Positions 9,061 through 20,069 are shown, counted from the stretch's first letter. The stretch is DNA of 64,000 nucleotides from Pseudaquabacterium inlustre (GCF_038066595.1 NZ_JBBUTH010000009.1:558001-622000); one strand, 5' to 3'. The notes: generated from the letters alone by a model not told the origin. Numbers and translations: made by a program.

Positions 9061-9085
9061 GGCCGGCTTGGGGCGGCCCGGCGCT
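9061..9085 (-). repeat. Dispersed intergenic repeat, copy 1
   Basis: Read on the minus strand this segment (AGCGCCGGGCCGCCCCAAGC plus CGGCC) matches 20927-20950 on the plus strand apart from a single inserted base. Both copies are intergenic and next to hairpins, suggesting a REP-like element. Confidence 0.5.
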
Positions 9086-9126
9086 CGGCCCGCAGCGCTT
9101 CGATTCAAGCGATGACAATCGGGCCC

Positions 9127-9927
9127 ATGGGCCTGATCTGGATCGACGACACAGCGCCGCTGCCGCCCACGCGCCACGCGCTGGGGCATGACACCGATGC
9201 CCCCGGCCTGCTGGCCGCCGGCGGCCAGGTGACGCCGCAGCGCCTGCGCGAGGCCTACCGGCGCGGCATCTTTCCGTGGTTCAGCCCCGGCCAGCCGGCG
9301 CTGTGGTGGACGCCCGATCCGCGCATGGTGCTGCCGGTGGCCGGGTTCCGCCTGAGCGCCACGATGCGCAAGACGCTGCGCCGCTTCGCCCGCACGCCAG
9401 GCTGCGAGATCCGCATCGACCACGACTTCCGTGCCGTGATGCAGGCCTGCGCCGCCACGCCGCGCGACGGCCAGCACGGCACCTGGATCGTGCCGGAGAT
9501 CGTCGACGCCTACGCCGCCTGGCATGACGCCGCCGATGCCTCCGGCCACCCGCACAGTGTCGAGACCTGGATCGACGGCCAGTTGGCGGGCGGGCTGTAC
9601 TGCGTGAACCTGGGGCAGATGGTGTTCGGTGAGTCGATGTTCGCCTGGCGCACCGATGCCTCGAAGATCGCACTGGCCGCGCTGGTGGCCTTCTGCCGTG
9701 CGCAGGGCATCGCCTGGATCGACTGTCAGCAGAACACCCGGCACCTGGCCTCGTTCGGCGCGCACGAGGTGCCACGCAGCCGCTTCGAAGCCCACCTGGC
9801 CCAGGTGGTGCCGGCCGCCGCGCCGGCGCGTTGGTCCTATGATCCGGCGCTGTGGGCGCTGCTGGACGCCGGCATCGAGGTGCCGGTGGCGGCGGCGTCG
9901 GCCCCGCCACCCCCCGCGCGCGCGTGA
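9127..9927 (+). CDS. aat: Leucyl/phenylalanyl-tRNA-protein transferase
   Basis: Transfers Leu or Phe from charged tRNA to proteins with N-terminal Arg or Lys, making them N-end-rule substrates for ClpAP. The 266-residue product has the family pattern: GLLAAGGQVTPQRLREAYRRGIFPWF near the start, WWTPDPRMVL, then GGLYCVNLGQMVFGESMF and the C-terminal WIDCQQ. An in-frame ATG at 9112 exists, but it overlaps a -10-like GACAAT at 9114-9119, so I place the start at 9127. It overlaps the following bpt by the four bases GTGA, the usual coupling of the two aminoacyl-transferases. Confidence 0.95.
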   Translation: MGLIWIDDTAPLPPTRHALGHDTDAPGLLAAGGQVTPQRLREAYRRGIFPWFSPGQPALWWTPDPRMVLPVAGFRLSATMRKTLRRFARTPGCEIRIDHDFRAVMQACAATPRDGQHGTWIVPEIVDAYAAWHDAADASGHPHSVETWIDGQLAGGLYCVNLGQMVFGESMFAWRTDASKIALAALVAFCRAQGIAWIDCQQNTRHLASFGAHEVPRSRFEAHLAQVVPAAAPARWSYDPALWALLDAGIEVPVAAASAPPPPARA

Positions 9928-10700
9928 CCAAGCCCCAGGAAATCCCGCTGTCGTCGTTGCAGTTCTATGCCACGGCGCCCTATCCCTGCAGCTACCTGCC
10001 CGAGCGCATGGCGCGCTCGCAGGTGGCCACGCCCAGCCACCTGATCCACGCCGATGCGTATTCGGGCCTGGTGGCCAACGGCTTCCGCCGCAGCGGCATG
10101 TTCACCTACCGGCCCTATTGCGACGGCTGCCGCGCCTGCGTGCCGCTGCGCATCCCGGTGGCGCGCTTCACGCCCACGCGCAGCCAGCGCCGGGCCTGGT
10201 CCGCGCACCAGAACCTGAAGGCCCGGGTGCTGCGCCTGTGCTTCGTGCCCGAGCATTACCAGCTCTACCTGCGCTACCAGAGCACCCGCCACGCCGGCGG
10301 CGGCATGGACCACGACAGCGTCGACCAGTACACCCAATTCCTGCTGCAAAGCCGCGTGAACACCCGGCTGGTGGAGTTCCGCGACGCCGTGCCCGAACCG
10401 GCCGACGGCAGCGCGGCCGAGCTGGGCACGCTGCGCATGGTGGCCATCGTCGACGTGCTCAACGACGGCATCTCGGCCGTCTACACCTTCTACGACCCCG
10501 ACCTGAAGGGCAGCCTGGGCACCTACGGCATCCTGTGGCAGATCGAGCAGGTGCGCCAGCTCAAGCTGCCGCACCTGTACCTGGGCTACTGGATCGCCGA
10601 GAGCGACAAGATGGCCTACAAGGCGCAGTTCCGCCCGCACCAGATGCTGGGCCCCGACGGCTGGCAGGACGCCCCGCCACCCGCCCCATCACCCGCGTGA
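9924..10700 (+). CDS. bpt: Arginyltransferase (Asp/Glu leucyltransferase)
   Basis: A 258-residue bacterial ATE1-like transferase that attaches Leu (Bpt type) to N-terminal Asp or Glu. Recognisable by the N-terminal YPCSYLP, the RRSGMFTYRPYCDGCRAC cysteine region and the C-terminal KGSLGTYGILWQIEQ with LYLGYWI. The GTG start overlaps the aat stop (GTGA), indicating translational coupling. An open frame extends upstream but lies inside aat. Confidence 0.94.
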   Translation: MTKPQEIPLSSLQFYATAPYPCSYLPERMARSQVATPSHLIHADAYSGLVANGFRRSGMFTYRPYCDGCRACVPLRIPVARFTPTRSQRRAWSAHQNLKARVLRLCFVPEHYQLYLRYQSTRHAGGGMDHDSVDQYTQFLLQSRVNTRLVEFRDAVPEPADGSAAELGTLRMVAIVDVLNDGISAVYTFYDPDLKGSLGTYGILWQIEQVRQLKLPHLYLGYWIAESDKMAYKAQFRPHQMLGPDGWQDAPPPAPSPA

Positions 10701-10723
10701 CGCCCCGGCGGGCAGGCCCCGCC

Positions 10724-10729
10724 TACAAT
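10724..10729 (+). promoter_or_regulatory. Putative -10 element of ribB, leaderless arrangement
   Basis: TACAAT ends six bases before the ribB ATG, which would put the transcription start at or next to the A of ATG. No clear -35 is visible. The same layout occurs before aat, rnfB and the last gene of the window. Confidence 0.45.
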
Positions 10730-10735
10730 CCGCGG

Positions 10736-11830
10736 ATGCCTATTTCCCCCGTTCCCGAGCTGGTGGCCGAGCTGGCCGCCGGCCGCATGGTGATCCTGGT
10801 CGACGAGGAAGACCGCGAAAACGAGGGTGACCTCGTGCTCGCCGCCGACCATGTCACGCCGGAAGCCATCAACTTCATGGCCAAGTACGGCCGTGGCCTG
10901 ATCTGCCTGACCCTCACGCGCGAGCGCTGCGAGCATCTGAAGCTGCCACCGATGGCGCTGAAGAACGGCGCCGTGCACAGCACCGCCTTCACCGTGTCGA
11001 TCGAGGCCGCCGAGGGCGTCACCACCGGCATCAGCGCCGCCGACCGTGCCCGCACCGTGCAGGCCGCCGTGGCCCGCGACGCCCGTCCCGAAGACCTGGT
11101 GCAGCCCGGCCACATCTTCCCGCTGCAGGCCCAGGATGGCGGCGTGCTGATGCGTGCCGGCCACACCGAGGCCGGCTGCGACATGGCGGCCATGGCCGGC
11201 CTGACGCCCGCGTCGGTGATCTGCGAGATCATGAACGACGACGGCACCATGGCCCGTCTGCCCGATCTGGAAGTGTTCGCGAAGGAGCACGGCATCAAGA
11301 TCGGCACCATCGCCGACCTGATCGCCCACCGCAGCCACAACGAGACGCTGATCGAACGCGTCGGCGAGCGCGAGCTTGTCACGGCCCAGGGCCGCTTCGC
11401 CTGCACCACCTACCGCGACAAGTCGGGCGGCGTGCACCTGGCGCTGCGCCACGGCCAGGTGCAGGCCGGCCAGGACACCCTGGTGCGCGTGCACGAGCCC
11501 TTCACCGCGATGGACCTGCTGGACGCCGGCCGCACGCTGCACTCGTGGCCGCTGCCGGCCGCGCTGGCGGCGCTGCAGGCCGCGCCGGCCGGCGTGGCCG
11601 TGCTGCTGAACTGCGGCCACGACGCCGAGGTGCTGGTGCCCCAGCTGCTGGGCACGGCCACCGTGCCGCAGCGCACCACGCCGCAGGCGCTGCGCACCTA
11701 TGGCATCGGCGCGCAGATCCTGCGCGACCTGGGCGTCACGCGCATGAAGCTGCTGGGCAGCCCGCGCCGCATGCCCAGCATGGTGGGCTACGGCCTCGAA
11801 GTCACCGGCTTCCAGCCGGCCCAGGGCTGA
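10736..11830 (+). CDS. ribB: 3,4-dihydroxy-2-butanone-4-phosphate synthase with degenerate GTP cyclohydrolase II domain
   Basis: Makes the four-carbon riboflavin precursor from ribulose 5-phosphate. The N-terminal ~200 residues are a complete RibB domain with DEEDRENEGDL and RAGHTEAGCD. The C-terminal ~160 residues align with RibA but lack the zinc-binding cysteine cluster of GTP cyclohydrolase II; where that motif should be it reads VRVHEPFTAMDLL. It therefore probably has only RibB activity, and the cell needs a separate RibA. Length is 364 residues. It begins a tightly packed unit with ribH, nusB, an aminotransferase and ybgC. No FMN riboswitch is present before it. Confidence 0.93.
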   Translation: MPISPVPELVAELAAGRMVILVDEEDRENEGDLVLAADHVTPEAINFMAKYGRGLICLTLTRERCEHLKLPPMALKNGAVHSTAFTVSIEAAEGVTTGISAADRARTVQAAVARDARPEDLVQPGHIFPLQAQDGGVLMRAGHTEAGCDMAAMAGLTPASVICEIMNDDGTMARLPDLEVFAKEHGIKIGTIADLIAHRSHNETLIERVGERELVTAQGRFACTTYRDKSGGVHLALRHGQVQAGQDTLVRVHEPFTAMDLLDAGRTLHSWPLPAALAALQAAPAGVAVLLNCGHDAEVLVPQLLGTATVPQRTTPQALRTYGIGAQILRDLGVTRMKLLGSPRRMPSMVGYGLEVTGFQPAQG

Positions 11831-11842
11831 AGGGAGCACGCA

Positions 11843-12307
11843 ATGCGACACGCCAACCAGGGCGAAGCCCCGCAACTCGACGGCCGCCACCTGAAGGTGG
11901 GCATCGTGCAGGCGCGCTTCAATGCCGACATCACCGGCAAGCTGGCCGAGAACTGCCTGGCCGAGCTGGCCGCGCTCGGGGTGCATGACGAGCACATCCG
12001 CCATGTCACCGTGCCCGGCGCGCTGGAAGTGCCGGTGGCCTTGCAGGCCATGGCCGAGAGCGACGAGTTCGACGCGCTGATCGCGCTCGGCTGCATCATC
12101 CGCGGCGAGACCTACCACTTCGAGCTGGTGGCCAACGAGAGCGGCGCCGGCGTCACGCGCGTGGCGCTGGACAGCACGCTGCCGGTGGCCAACGCCATCC
12201 TCACGGTCGAGAACGAGGCCCAGGCCTGGGCCCGCGTGGAAGAAAAAGGCCGTGACGCCGCCCGCGTGGCGGTGGAGATGGCCAACCTGCTGGACGACCT
12301 GACGTGA
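11843..12307 (+). CDS. ribH: 6,7-dimethyl-8-ribityllumazine synthase
   Basis: Penultimate riboflavin enzyme, condensing the ribB product with the pyrimidine intermediate. 154 residues, typical size. Shows the family signatures ARFN near residue 25, the VPGALEVP loop, IALGCIIRGETYHFE with the catalytic His, and a conserved TLPVANAILTVEN. An AGGGAGCACGCA purine-rich stretch precedes the ATG. It overlaps nusB by GTGA. Confidence 0.97.
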   Translation: MRHANQGEAPQLDGRHLKVGIVQARFNADITGKLAENCLAELAALGVHDEHIRHVTVPGALEVPVALQAMAESDEFDALIALGCIIRGETYHFELVANESGAGVTRVALDSTLPVANAILTVENEAQAWARVEEKGRDAARVAVEMANLLDDLT

Positions 12308-12840
12308 GCGAGCACTCCACCGACAAGCCGGCGGGCACCCCCGCCGCGCCGGCCGCCAAGCGCAGCCGCGGCGGCAAGCCCGGCGCGCGCAAGCCCTCGG
12401 CCATCCCGGGCCGCCGCCGCGCGCGCGAGCTGGCGCTGCAGGGCCTGTACCAGTGGCTGGTGGGCGGCGCCGACGGCGGCGAGATCGACGCCCACATGCG
12501 CGAGCAGGACGGCTACGACCAGGCCGACAAGGTGCACTACGACGCGCTGCTGCACGGCTGCATCGCCGAAGCCACCACCATCGACGCCGTGCTGGCGCGC
12601 CACACCGACCGCGCCACGCGCGACCTGTCGCCGGTGGAGCATGCGGTGCTGATGATCGGCGTGTACGAGCTAACCCACTGCATCGACATCCCCTACCGCG
12701 TGGCCGTCAACGAGGCCATCGAACTGGCCAAGTCCTTCGGCGGCACCGACGGCCACAAGTACGTCAACGGCGTGCTCGACAAGGCCGCGGCCGACCTGCG
12801 GCCCGTCGAGGTGGCGGCGCGCAAAGCCGCCCAGTCATGA
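12304..12840 (+). CDS. nusB: Transcription antitermination factor NusB
   Basis: Part of the rRNA antitermination complex with NusE (S10), binding boxA RNA. 178 residues including a basic, Pro/Ala/Lys-rich N-terminal extension of about 38 residues that is longer than in enterobacteria. The core has RRRARELALQGLYQW, the LSPVEHAVLMIGVYEL helix and VAVNEAIELAKSFGG with KYVNGVLDK. GTG start inside the ribH stop; its own stop overlaps the next ATG (ATGA). The ribH-nusB order is widely conserved. Confidence 0.96.
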   Translation: MSEHSTDKPAGTPAAPAAKRSRGGKPGARKPSAIPGRRRARELALQGLYQWLVGGADGGEIDAHMREQDGYDQADKVHYDALLHGCIAEATTIDAVLARHTDRATRDLSPVEHAVLMIGVYELTHCIDIPYRVAVNEAIELAKSFGGTDGHKYVNGVLDKAAADLRPVEVAARKAAQS

Positions 12841-14033
12841 AGCTGGCGAGAAGGCTCGACCACATCGAGCCGTTCTACGTGATGGAGTGCGCCAAGGCGG
12901 CGCAGCAGATCGCCGCCAGCCCCGAGTGCGACCCCGCACGCGGCGGCGAGCGCATGATCTACCTGAACATCGGCGAGCCCGATTTCACCGCGCCGCCGCT
13001 GGTGCAGGAGGCCGCCGAGCGCGCCATCCGCGCTGGCCGCAGCCAGTACACGCAGGCACTGGGCCTGCCCGAGCTGCGCGAGGCCATCTCGGGCTGGTAC
13101 GCCAGCCGCTGGGGCATGAACGTGCCGGCGCGCCGCATCATCGTCACCGCCGGTGCCTCGGCCGCGCTGCAGCTGGCCTGCCTGGCGCTGTTCGAGGCTG
13201 GCGACGAGGTGCTGATGCCCGACCCCAGCTACCCGTGCAACCGGCACTTCGTGGCCGCGGCCGAAGCCGTGGCGCGGCTGCTGCCGGCGTCGCCCGAGCA
13301 CCGCTTCCAGCTCGATGCCGAGGCCGTGGCCCAGGCCTGGGGCCCGGCCACGCGCGGCGTGCTGCTGGCCTCGCCGTCCAACCCCACCGGCACATCCATC
13401 CACCCCGACGAGATGCGCCGCATCGCGCAGACGGTGAAGGCCCGCGACGGCGTGGCCATCGTCGACGAGATCTACCTCGGCCTGAGCTACGACGACACCT
13501 TCGGCCACAGCGCGCTGGCGCTCGATGCCGAGTTCGGTGAGCACCTGGTCAGCGTCAACAGCTTTTCCAAGTACTTCAACATGACCGGCTGGCGCCTGGG
13601 CTGGCTGGTGGTGCCCGACGCCCTGGTGGCGCCGATCGAGCGCCTGGCGCAGAACCTGTTCATCTGCGCCTCCACGATCGCGCAGCAGGCCGCGCTGGCC
13701 TGCTTCCACCCCGAGTCGATCGCCGAGTACGAGCGCCGCCGCGCGGTCTTCCGTGAGCGGCGTGACCTCGTGGTGCCGGCGTTGCAACAGCTGGGCCTGG
13801 CCGTGCCGGTGCAGCCCGATGGCGCGTTCTACGCCTGGGCCGACTGCAGCGCGCACCACGCCAACAGCTGGGATTTCGCCTTCGAGCTGATGCACCGCGC
13901 CCACGTGGCGCTGACGCCCGGCCGCGACTTTGGTCGCCACGATCCGCAGCGCTGGCTGCGCCTGTCGTTCGCCACCGCCACCCCGCTGCTGGAGGAGGCG
14001 CTGCACCGGCTGCAGCGCGTGCTGGCCCGCTGA
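12837..14033 (+). CDS. Pyridoxal-phosphate-dependent class I/II aminotransferase
   Basis: A 398-residue fold-type I aminotransferase. Visible motifs are YLNIGEPDF near the N-terminus, TAGASAALQL (cofactor phosphate loop), SPSNPTG, VDEIYLGLSY with the cofactor Asp/Tyr, and NSFSKYFNMTGWRLGW containing the Schiff-base Lys. Substrate unknown; the asparagine-rich active site and N-terminus resemble AlaA/DapC-like or aspartate aminotransferases. Its ATG overlaps the nusB stop and its stop overlaps the ybgC start by one base, so it is translated within the same transcript. Confidence 0.88.
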   Translation: MKLARRLDHIEPFYVMECAKAAQQIAASPECDPARGGERMIYLNIGEPDFTAPPLVQEAAERAIRAGRSQYTQALGLPELREAISGWYASRWGMNVPARRIIVTAGASAALQLACLALFEAGDEVLMPDPSYPCNRHFVAAAEAVARLLPASPEHRFQLDAEAVAQAWGPATRGVLLASPSNPTGTSIHPDEMRRIAQTVKARDGVAIVDEIYLGLSYDDTFGHSALALDAEFGEHLVSVNSFSKYFNMTGWRLGWLVVPDALVAPIERLAQNLFICASTIAQQAALACFHPESIAEYERRRAVFRERRDLVVPALQQLGLAVPVQPDGAFYAWADCSAHHANSWDFAFELMHRAHVALTPGRDFGRHDPQRWLRLSFATATPLLEEALHRLQRVLAR

Positions 14034-14464
14034 TGGCCGAGGCTGCCGTCGCATCGCCCGCGGTGGTGCACCGCCACGCCGTGCGGGTGTACTGGGAGGA
14101 CACCGATGCCGGCGGCGTGGTGTTCTATGCCAACTACCTGAAGTTCTTCGAGCGTGCGCGCACCGAGTGGCTGCGCGCGCTGGGCCTGGGCCAGCAGGCG
14201 CTGCGCGAGGCCACCGGCGCGATCTTCATCGTCAGCGACACCGCCCTGCGCTACCGCGCGCCGGCCCGGCTCGATGACCTGCTGGAGATCACCGTCGCGC
14301 CCACCGAGATCGGCCGCGCCTCGATGGTGCTGGCCCAGCAGGCCTGGCGCGGCAGCGAGCTGCTGTGCGAAGGCAGCATCCGCATCGGCTGCATCGACGC
14401 CGGCAGCTTCCGCCCACGCCGCTTTCCCACCGAGATCACCCGCCTGCTGACGCCGGCCCCCTGA
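14033..14464 (+). CDS. ybgC: Tol-Pal-associated acyl-CoA thioesterase
   Basis: A 143-residue single hot-dog-fold thioesterase hydrolysing acyl-CoA near the cytoplasmic membrane, linked to phospholipid and Tol-Pal function. The catalytic YWEDTDAGGVVFYANYLKF and the FFERARTEWLR helix are clear. It precedes tolQ by 14 bases, the standard first gene of a tol-pal operon. Confidence 0.93.
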   Translation: MAEAAVASPAVVHRHAVRVYWEDTDAGGVVFYANYLKFFERARTEWLRALGLGQQALREATGAIFIVSDTALRYRAPARLDDLLEITVAPTEIGRASMVLAQQAWRGSELLCEGSIRIGCIDAGSFRPRRFPTEITRLLTPAP

Positions 14465-14478
14465 CACACCCCACCCCG

Positions 14479-15180
14479 ATGAACTCGCAGGACTTCTCCA
14501 TCATCACGCTGGTGCTGCACGCCAGCATCGTGGTGCAGCTCGTGATGGCCGGGCTGCTGCTCACCTCGCTGGCCAGCTGGACCGTGATCTTCGGCAAGCT
14601 GATCGGCCTGCGCGCGGTGCGCTCGGGCAACGAGGAATTCGAGCGCGAGTTCTGGGCGGGCAAAAACCTGTCCGACCTGTACAACAGCGTGGCCAACAAG
14701 GTGAACTCGGCGCCGATGGAGCGCCTGTTCGCCAGCGGCATGCGCGAGTTCCTGAAGCTGCGCGAGCGCCGCCTGGATGGCCAGGCCCAGCTCGACGGCG
14801 CGCGCCGCGCCATGCGCGCCAGCCTGCAGCGCGAGCTGGACGTGATCGAGGGCAATGTGGGCTTCCTGGCCTCGGTGGCCTCGGTCAGCCCGTACGTGGG
14901 CCTGTTCGGCACGGTGTGGGGGATCATGCACGCCTTCGTGGGCCTGGCCAACGTGCAGCAGGTGACGCTGGCCACGGTGGCGCCGGGCATCGCCGAGGCC
15001 CTGGTGGCCACGGCCATCGGCCTGTTCGCGGCCATTCCGGCGGTCATCGCCTACAACCGCTTCGCGCGCGACATCGACCGCATCGCCATCCAGCTGGAGA
15101 GCTTCTCCGACGAGTTCTCCAACATCCTGCAGCGCAACGCCATGGCCCCGGCCGCGCCGGGCACCCCGGCGGCGCGCTGA
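14479..15180 (+). CDS. tolQ: Tol-Pal system proton-channel protein TolQ
   Basis: Inner-membrane subunit of the TolQR motor that energises TolA for outer-membrane constriction at division. 233 residues with three hydrophobic segments (about 13-38, 135-160 and 170-190) and the family signature SVSPYVGLFGTVWGIMHAF followed by ATVAPGIAEALVATAIGLFAAIPAV. 12 bases separate it from tolR, with an AGGAG before the tolR start. Confidence 0.96.
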   Translation: MNSQDFSIITLVLHASIVVQLVMAGLLLTSLASWTVIFGKLIGLRAVRSGNEEFEREFWAGKNLSDLYNSVANKVNSAPMERLFASGMREFLKLRERRLDGQAQLDGARRAMRASLQRELDVIEGNVGFLASVASVSPYVGLFGTVWGIMHAFVGLANVQQVTLATVAPGIAEALVATAIGLFAAIPAVIAYNRFARDIDRIAIQLESFSDEFSNILQRNAMAPAAPGTPAAR

Positions 15181-15192
15181 AGGAGCAACGCG

Positions 15193-15620
<428 letters not shown>

Positions 15621-15621
<1 letters not shown>

Positions 15622-16658
15622 TGTCGACGCTGGGCCTCCCGCCCCACGACCCGCTGCTGCCGCGCGATCCCGGCGGCATGGGCCTGGGCGCCACGCTGGC
15701 GCTGCTGGCCCATGGCGGGCTGGTGGCGGCGCTGGCGCTGGCGCTGCACTGGCGCATCCCCAAGCCGCCCGAGGTGGTGTCGGCCGAGCTGTGGTCGGCC
15801 GTGCCGCAGGCCACCGCACCCGCCCCTGCCCCCGAGCCGCCGCCTGCCGAGCCCGCGCCAGCCCCGACCCCGGCGCCCGCACCGCCACCGGTGGCGGCCC
15901 CCGCGCCACCGCCCGGCCCGACACCGGCCGAACTGCAGGCGCGGCGTGACGCCGAGATCGCGATCGAGAAGCAGCGGGAAAAGGAACGCGAGAAGGAACG
16001 CGAGAAGGAACGCGAACGCGCCGAGGCCGAGAAGGCCGCCGTTGCGAAAAAGCGCGAGGCGCAGCGCCTGGCCGACGAAAAAGAGGCCGCGCTGAAGAAG
16101 GCCGCAGCCGACAAGGCGGCGGCCGAGAAGGCGGCTGCGGAGAAGAAGGCCGCCGCCGACAAGAAGGAAGCGGCGGAGAAAAAGGAAGCCGCCGAGAAGA
16201 AGGCCCGCGAGGACAAGCTGCGCGAGGACAAGGCCCGCAAGGACAAGGAGGCCGCCGAGCAGCGCGAAGCCCAGGCCGAGGCCGAGCGCGTGGCCAAGCT
16301 GCGCGAGGCCAACCTCAAGCGCATGATGAGCGAGGCCGGCGCCACCGGCTCGGGCACGGGCGGCGGCAGCGCGGCGGCCGATGCCGCGCCTTCGGCCGCC
16401 TACGCGGGGCGCATCAAGGCACGCATCAAGCCCAACATCGTGCTCACCACCGAGGTGCGCGGCAACCCGGTGGCCGAGGTGGAAGTGCGCTGCGCGCCCG
16501 ATGGCTCGGTGCTGGGCCGGCGCATCGTCAAAAACAGCGGCAACCCGGCCTGGGACGAGACCGTGCTGCGTGCCATCGACCGCACGCCGGTGCTGCCGCG
16601 CGACACCGACGGCCGCATCCCCGGCACGATGATCCTGGTGTTCCCGCGCCAGGAGTGA
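15621..16658 (+). CDS. tolA: Cell-envelope integrity protein TolA
   Basis: Links the inner-membrane TolQR motor to Pal. 345 residues: one N-terminal transmembrane helix (about 22-42), a Pro/Ala linker, a long charged Lys/Glu/Ala coiled-coil (about 112-245) and a C-terminal TonB-like domain of about 85 residues ending in PGTMILVFPRQE. tolB and pal, which usually follow, are not here; the next plus-strand gene is a prepilin. Confidence 0.94.
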
Positions 16659-16749
16659 GCGGCAGCCACCGCCCTCCCCCATGACCGCGGGACCCATGAC
16701 CATGGGGTGAGCGCGGCGCGCCGCCGGGTCGCCGACGGACACTGCGGGA

Positions 16750-17166
16750 ATGGTGCGTTTTTGCCGTTTCAACCTTTCCTGCCGCGCCCGGCGTGGCTTC
16801 ACGCTGATTGAGCAGGTCACCGCCATCGCGCTGCTGGGCATCGCGTCGGCCGCCGCCGCACCGCACCTCGTGCAACTGCATGCCGAGGCCCAGGCCGCCA
16901 CGCTGGACGCCATGGCCCATGCCGCCAGTTCGGCGATGGCGATGAACCAGGCCGGCTGCCTGGTGACCGGCCACGCCGCGGTGGCCGACAAGTGCACGCC
17001 GCAGCGCGACTGCGCCGACGTGGGCGCCCTGCTGCTGGGCGGCCTGCCCGAGGGCTATGAGGTGGCCCGCACGCCACTGCCTCGCGGCCAGGAGGCGCTG
17101 TGCACGATGCGCCAGCGGGACACCGGCGCCGTGGCGCAGTTCATCGGGCTGGGCGCCGGCGTCTGA
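16750..17166 (+). CDS. Type IV pilin-like prepilin with N-terminal methylation motif
   Basis: A 138-residue protein with a class III prepilin signal: basic leader, RRG-FTLIE cleavage and methylation site (Gly-1, Phe+1, Glu+5) and a hydrophobic helix QVTAIALLGIASAAAAPHLV. The globular part is short and has four cysteines that could pair. No pilus or type II secretion genes are adjacent, so it is an orphan minor pilin or pseudopilin (GspH/FimT- or MshA-like). It is 91 bases past tolA and may have its own promoter. Confidence 0.8.
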   Translation: MVRFCRFNLSCRARRGFTLIEQVTAIALLGIASAAAAPHLVQLHAEAQAATLDAMAHAASSAMAMNQAGCLVTGHAAVADKCTPQRDCADVGALLLGGLPEGYEVARTPLPRGQEALCTMRQRDTGAVAQFIGLGAGV

Positions 17167-17200
17167 GCCCGGCGCGCCACGCGGGGTGGTGGGACGGTCA

Positions 17201-17215
17201 GGGCCCGCCGGGCCC
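17201..17215. terminator. Short GC hairpin between convergent prepilin and fdx genes
   Basis: GGGCCC, a three-base loop, GGGCCC: the only obvious structure in the 53-base convergent spacer. It lacks a T-run in either direction, so terminator function is uncertain. Confidence 0.35.
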
Positions 17216-17219
17216 GACC

Positions 17220-17558
17220 TCAGTGGTTCTCGCGCGCGTGGTTGATCGTGTACTTCGGGATCTCGACGGTCAGGTCGGTGTCGGCCACGATGGCCTGACA
17301 CGACAGCCGTGAATCGGCCTCCAGGCCCCAGGCGCGGTCGAGCAGGTCTTCCTCGGTCTCGTCCATCGCGTTCAGGCTGCGGAAGCCCTCGCGCACGATC
17401 ACATGGCAGGTGGTGCAGGCGGCGCTCATGTCGCAGGCGTGCTCGATGGCGATGCCGTTGTCCAGCAGCGCCTCGCAGATCGAGGTGCCGCGCGGCGCGG
17501 TGATGCTGGTGCCGTTGGGGCACAGCGTGGCATGGGGAAGGATCTTGATGACGGGCAT
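17220..17558 (-). CDS. fdx: ISC system 2Fe-2S ferredoxin
   Basis: Adrenodoxin-type ferredoxin that supplies electrons for Fe-S assembly on IscU. 112 residues with cluster ligands C42, C48, C51 and C87 in the ACDMSAACTTCH and LSCQA contexts. Last gene of the isc operon, 44 bases after hscA. Confidence 0.96.
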   Translation of the reverse strand: MPVIKILPHATLCPNGTSITAPRGTSICEALLDNGIAIEHACDMSAACTTCHVIVREGFRSLNAMDETEEDLLDRAWGLEADSRLSCQAIVADTDLTVEIPKYTINHARENH

Positions 17559-17602
17559 CGGTGCTGGGCTCGTTGCAGGGCTCGGTGGAGCGTCTGGAAG
17601 GT

Positions 17603-19459
<1,857 letters not shown>

Positions 19460-19530
19460 GGGCGAAGCGGGTGTTGTCGTTGTTGTCGGGGTCGTCCGCC
19501 GGCCTGTCTCTCGCCAGGGCGCGGCGGTGT

Positions 19531-20049
19531 TCAGGCGTCCAGCGCCTCCAGGCGGCGGCCGATGTCGTCGCGGAAGCGCTTCACGAACATCAGGCTGCGC
19601 ACCGTCTGCGCGGCGGCGGTGGCATTGGCGTCCTCGTCGAGCTGGCGGGTCAGCTGGGCCAGCATCGTGGTTTCCTGGGCGGCCACCTGGTCGTCGATGG
19701 CCTCCACGGCGGCGGCGTCGCGGGCCTCATCGAGCGCCTCGCGCCACTCCATCTGCTGCATCAGGAAGGCCGGCGGCATGGCCGTGTTGTTCTCGGCGTC
19801 CACCGCGGCACCGGCCAGCTCGCACAGGTAGGCGCCGCGGGCCAGCGGGTCCTTCAGGCGCTGGTAGGCCTCGTTCACGCGCACGGCCCACTGCATGGCC
19901 ACGCGCTGCGCGGCCGCGCCCTGCGACGCGAACTTGTCCGGGTGCACCTCGGCCTGCAGCGCGCGCCAGCGCGCGTCGAGCTCGGCCCGCGCCAGCGCAT
20001 GGCGCCGCGGCAGGCCGAACAGGGTGAAGTCGTCGTCGGTGAGTTGCAT
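19531..20049 (-). CDS. hscB: Fe-S assembly J-protein co-chaperone HscB
   Basis: 172 residues from ATG at 20049, chosen because AGGAAC precedes it and MQLTDDDFTLFGLP is the usual start; the frame stays open upstream. The J-domain contains VHPDKF, followed by a C-terminal helical domain that contacts IscU. Confidence 0.94.
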   Translation of the reverse strand: MQLTDDDFTLFGLPRRHALARAELDARWRALQAEVHPDKFASQGAAAQRVAMQWAVRVNEAYQRLKDPLARGAYLCELAGAAVDAENNTAMPPAFLMQQMEWREALDEARDAAAVEAIDDQVAAQETTMLAQLTRQLDEDANATAAAQTVRSLMFVKRFRDDIGRRLEALDA

Positions 20050-20069
20050 GTCGGGTTCCTGACAAGACA

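Noticed and set aside
10701..10735. FMN riboswitch before ribB
   Set aside because: Only 35 bases lie between bpt and ribB, far too short.
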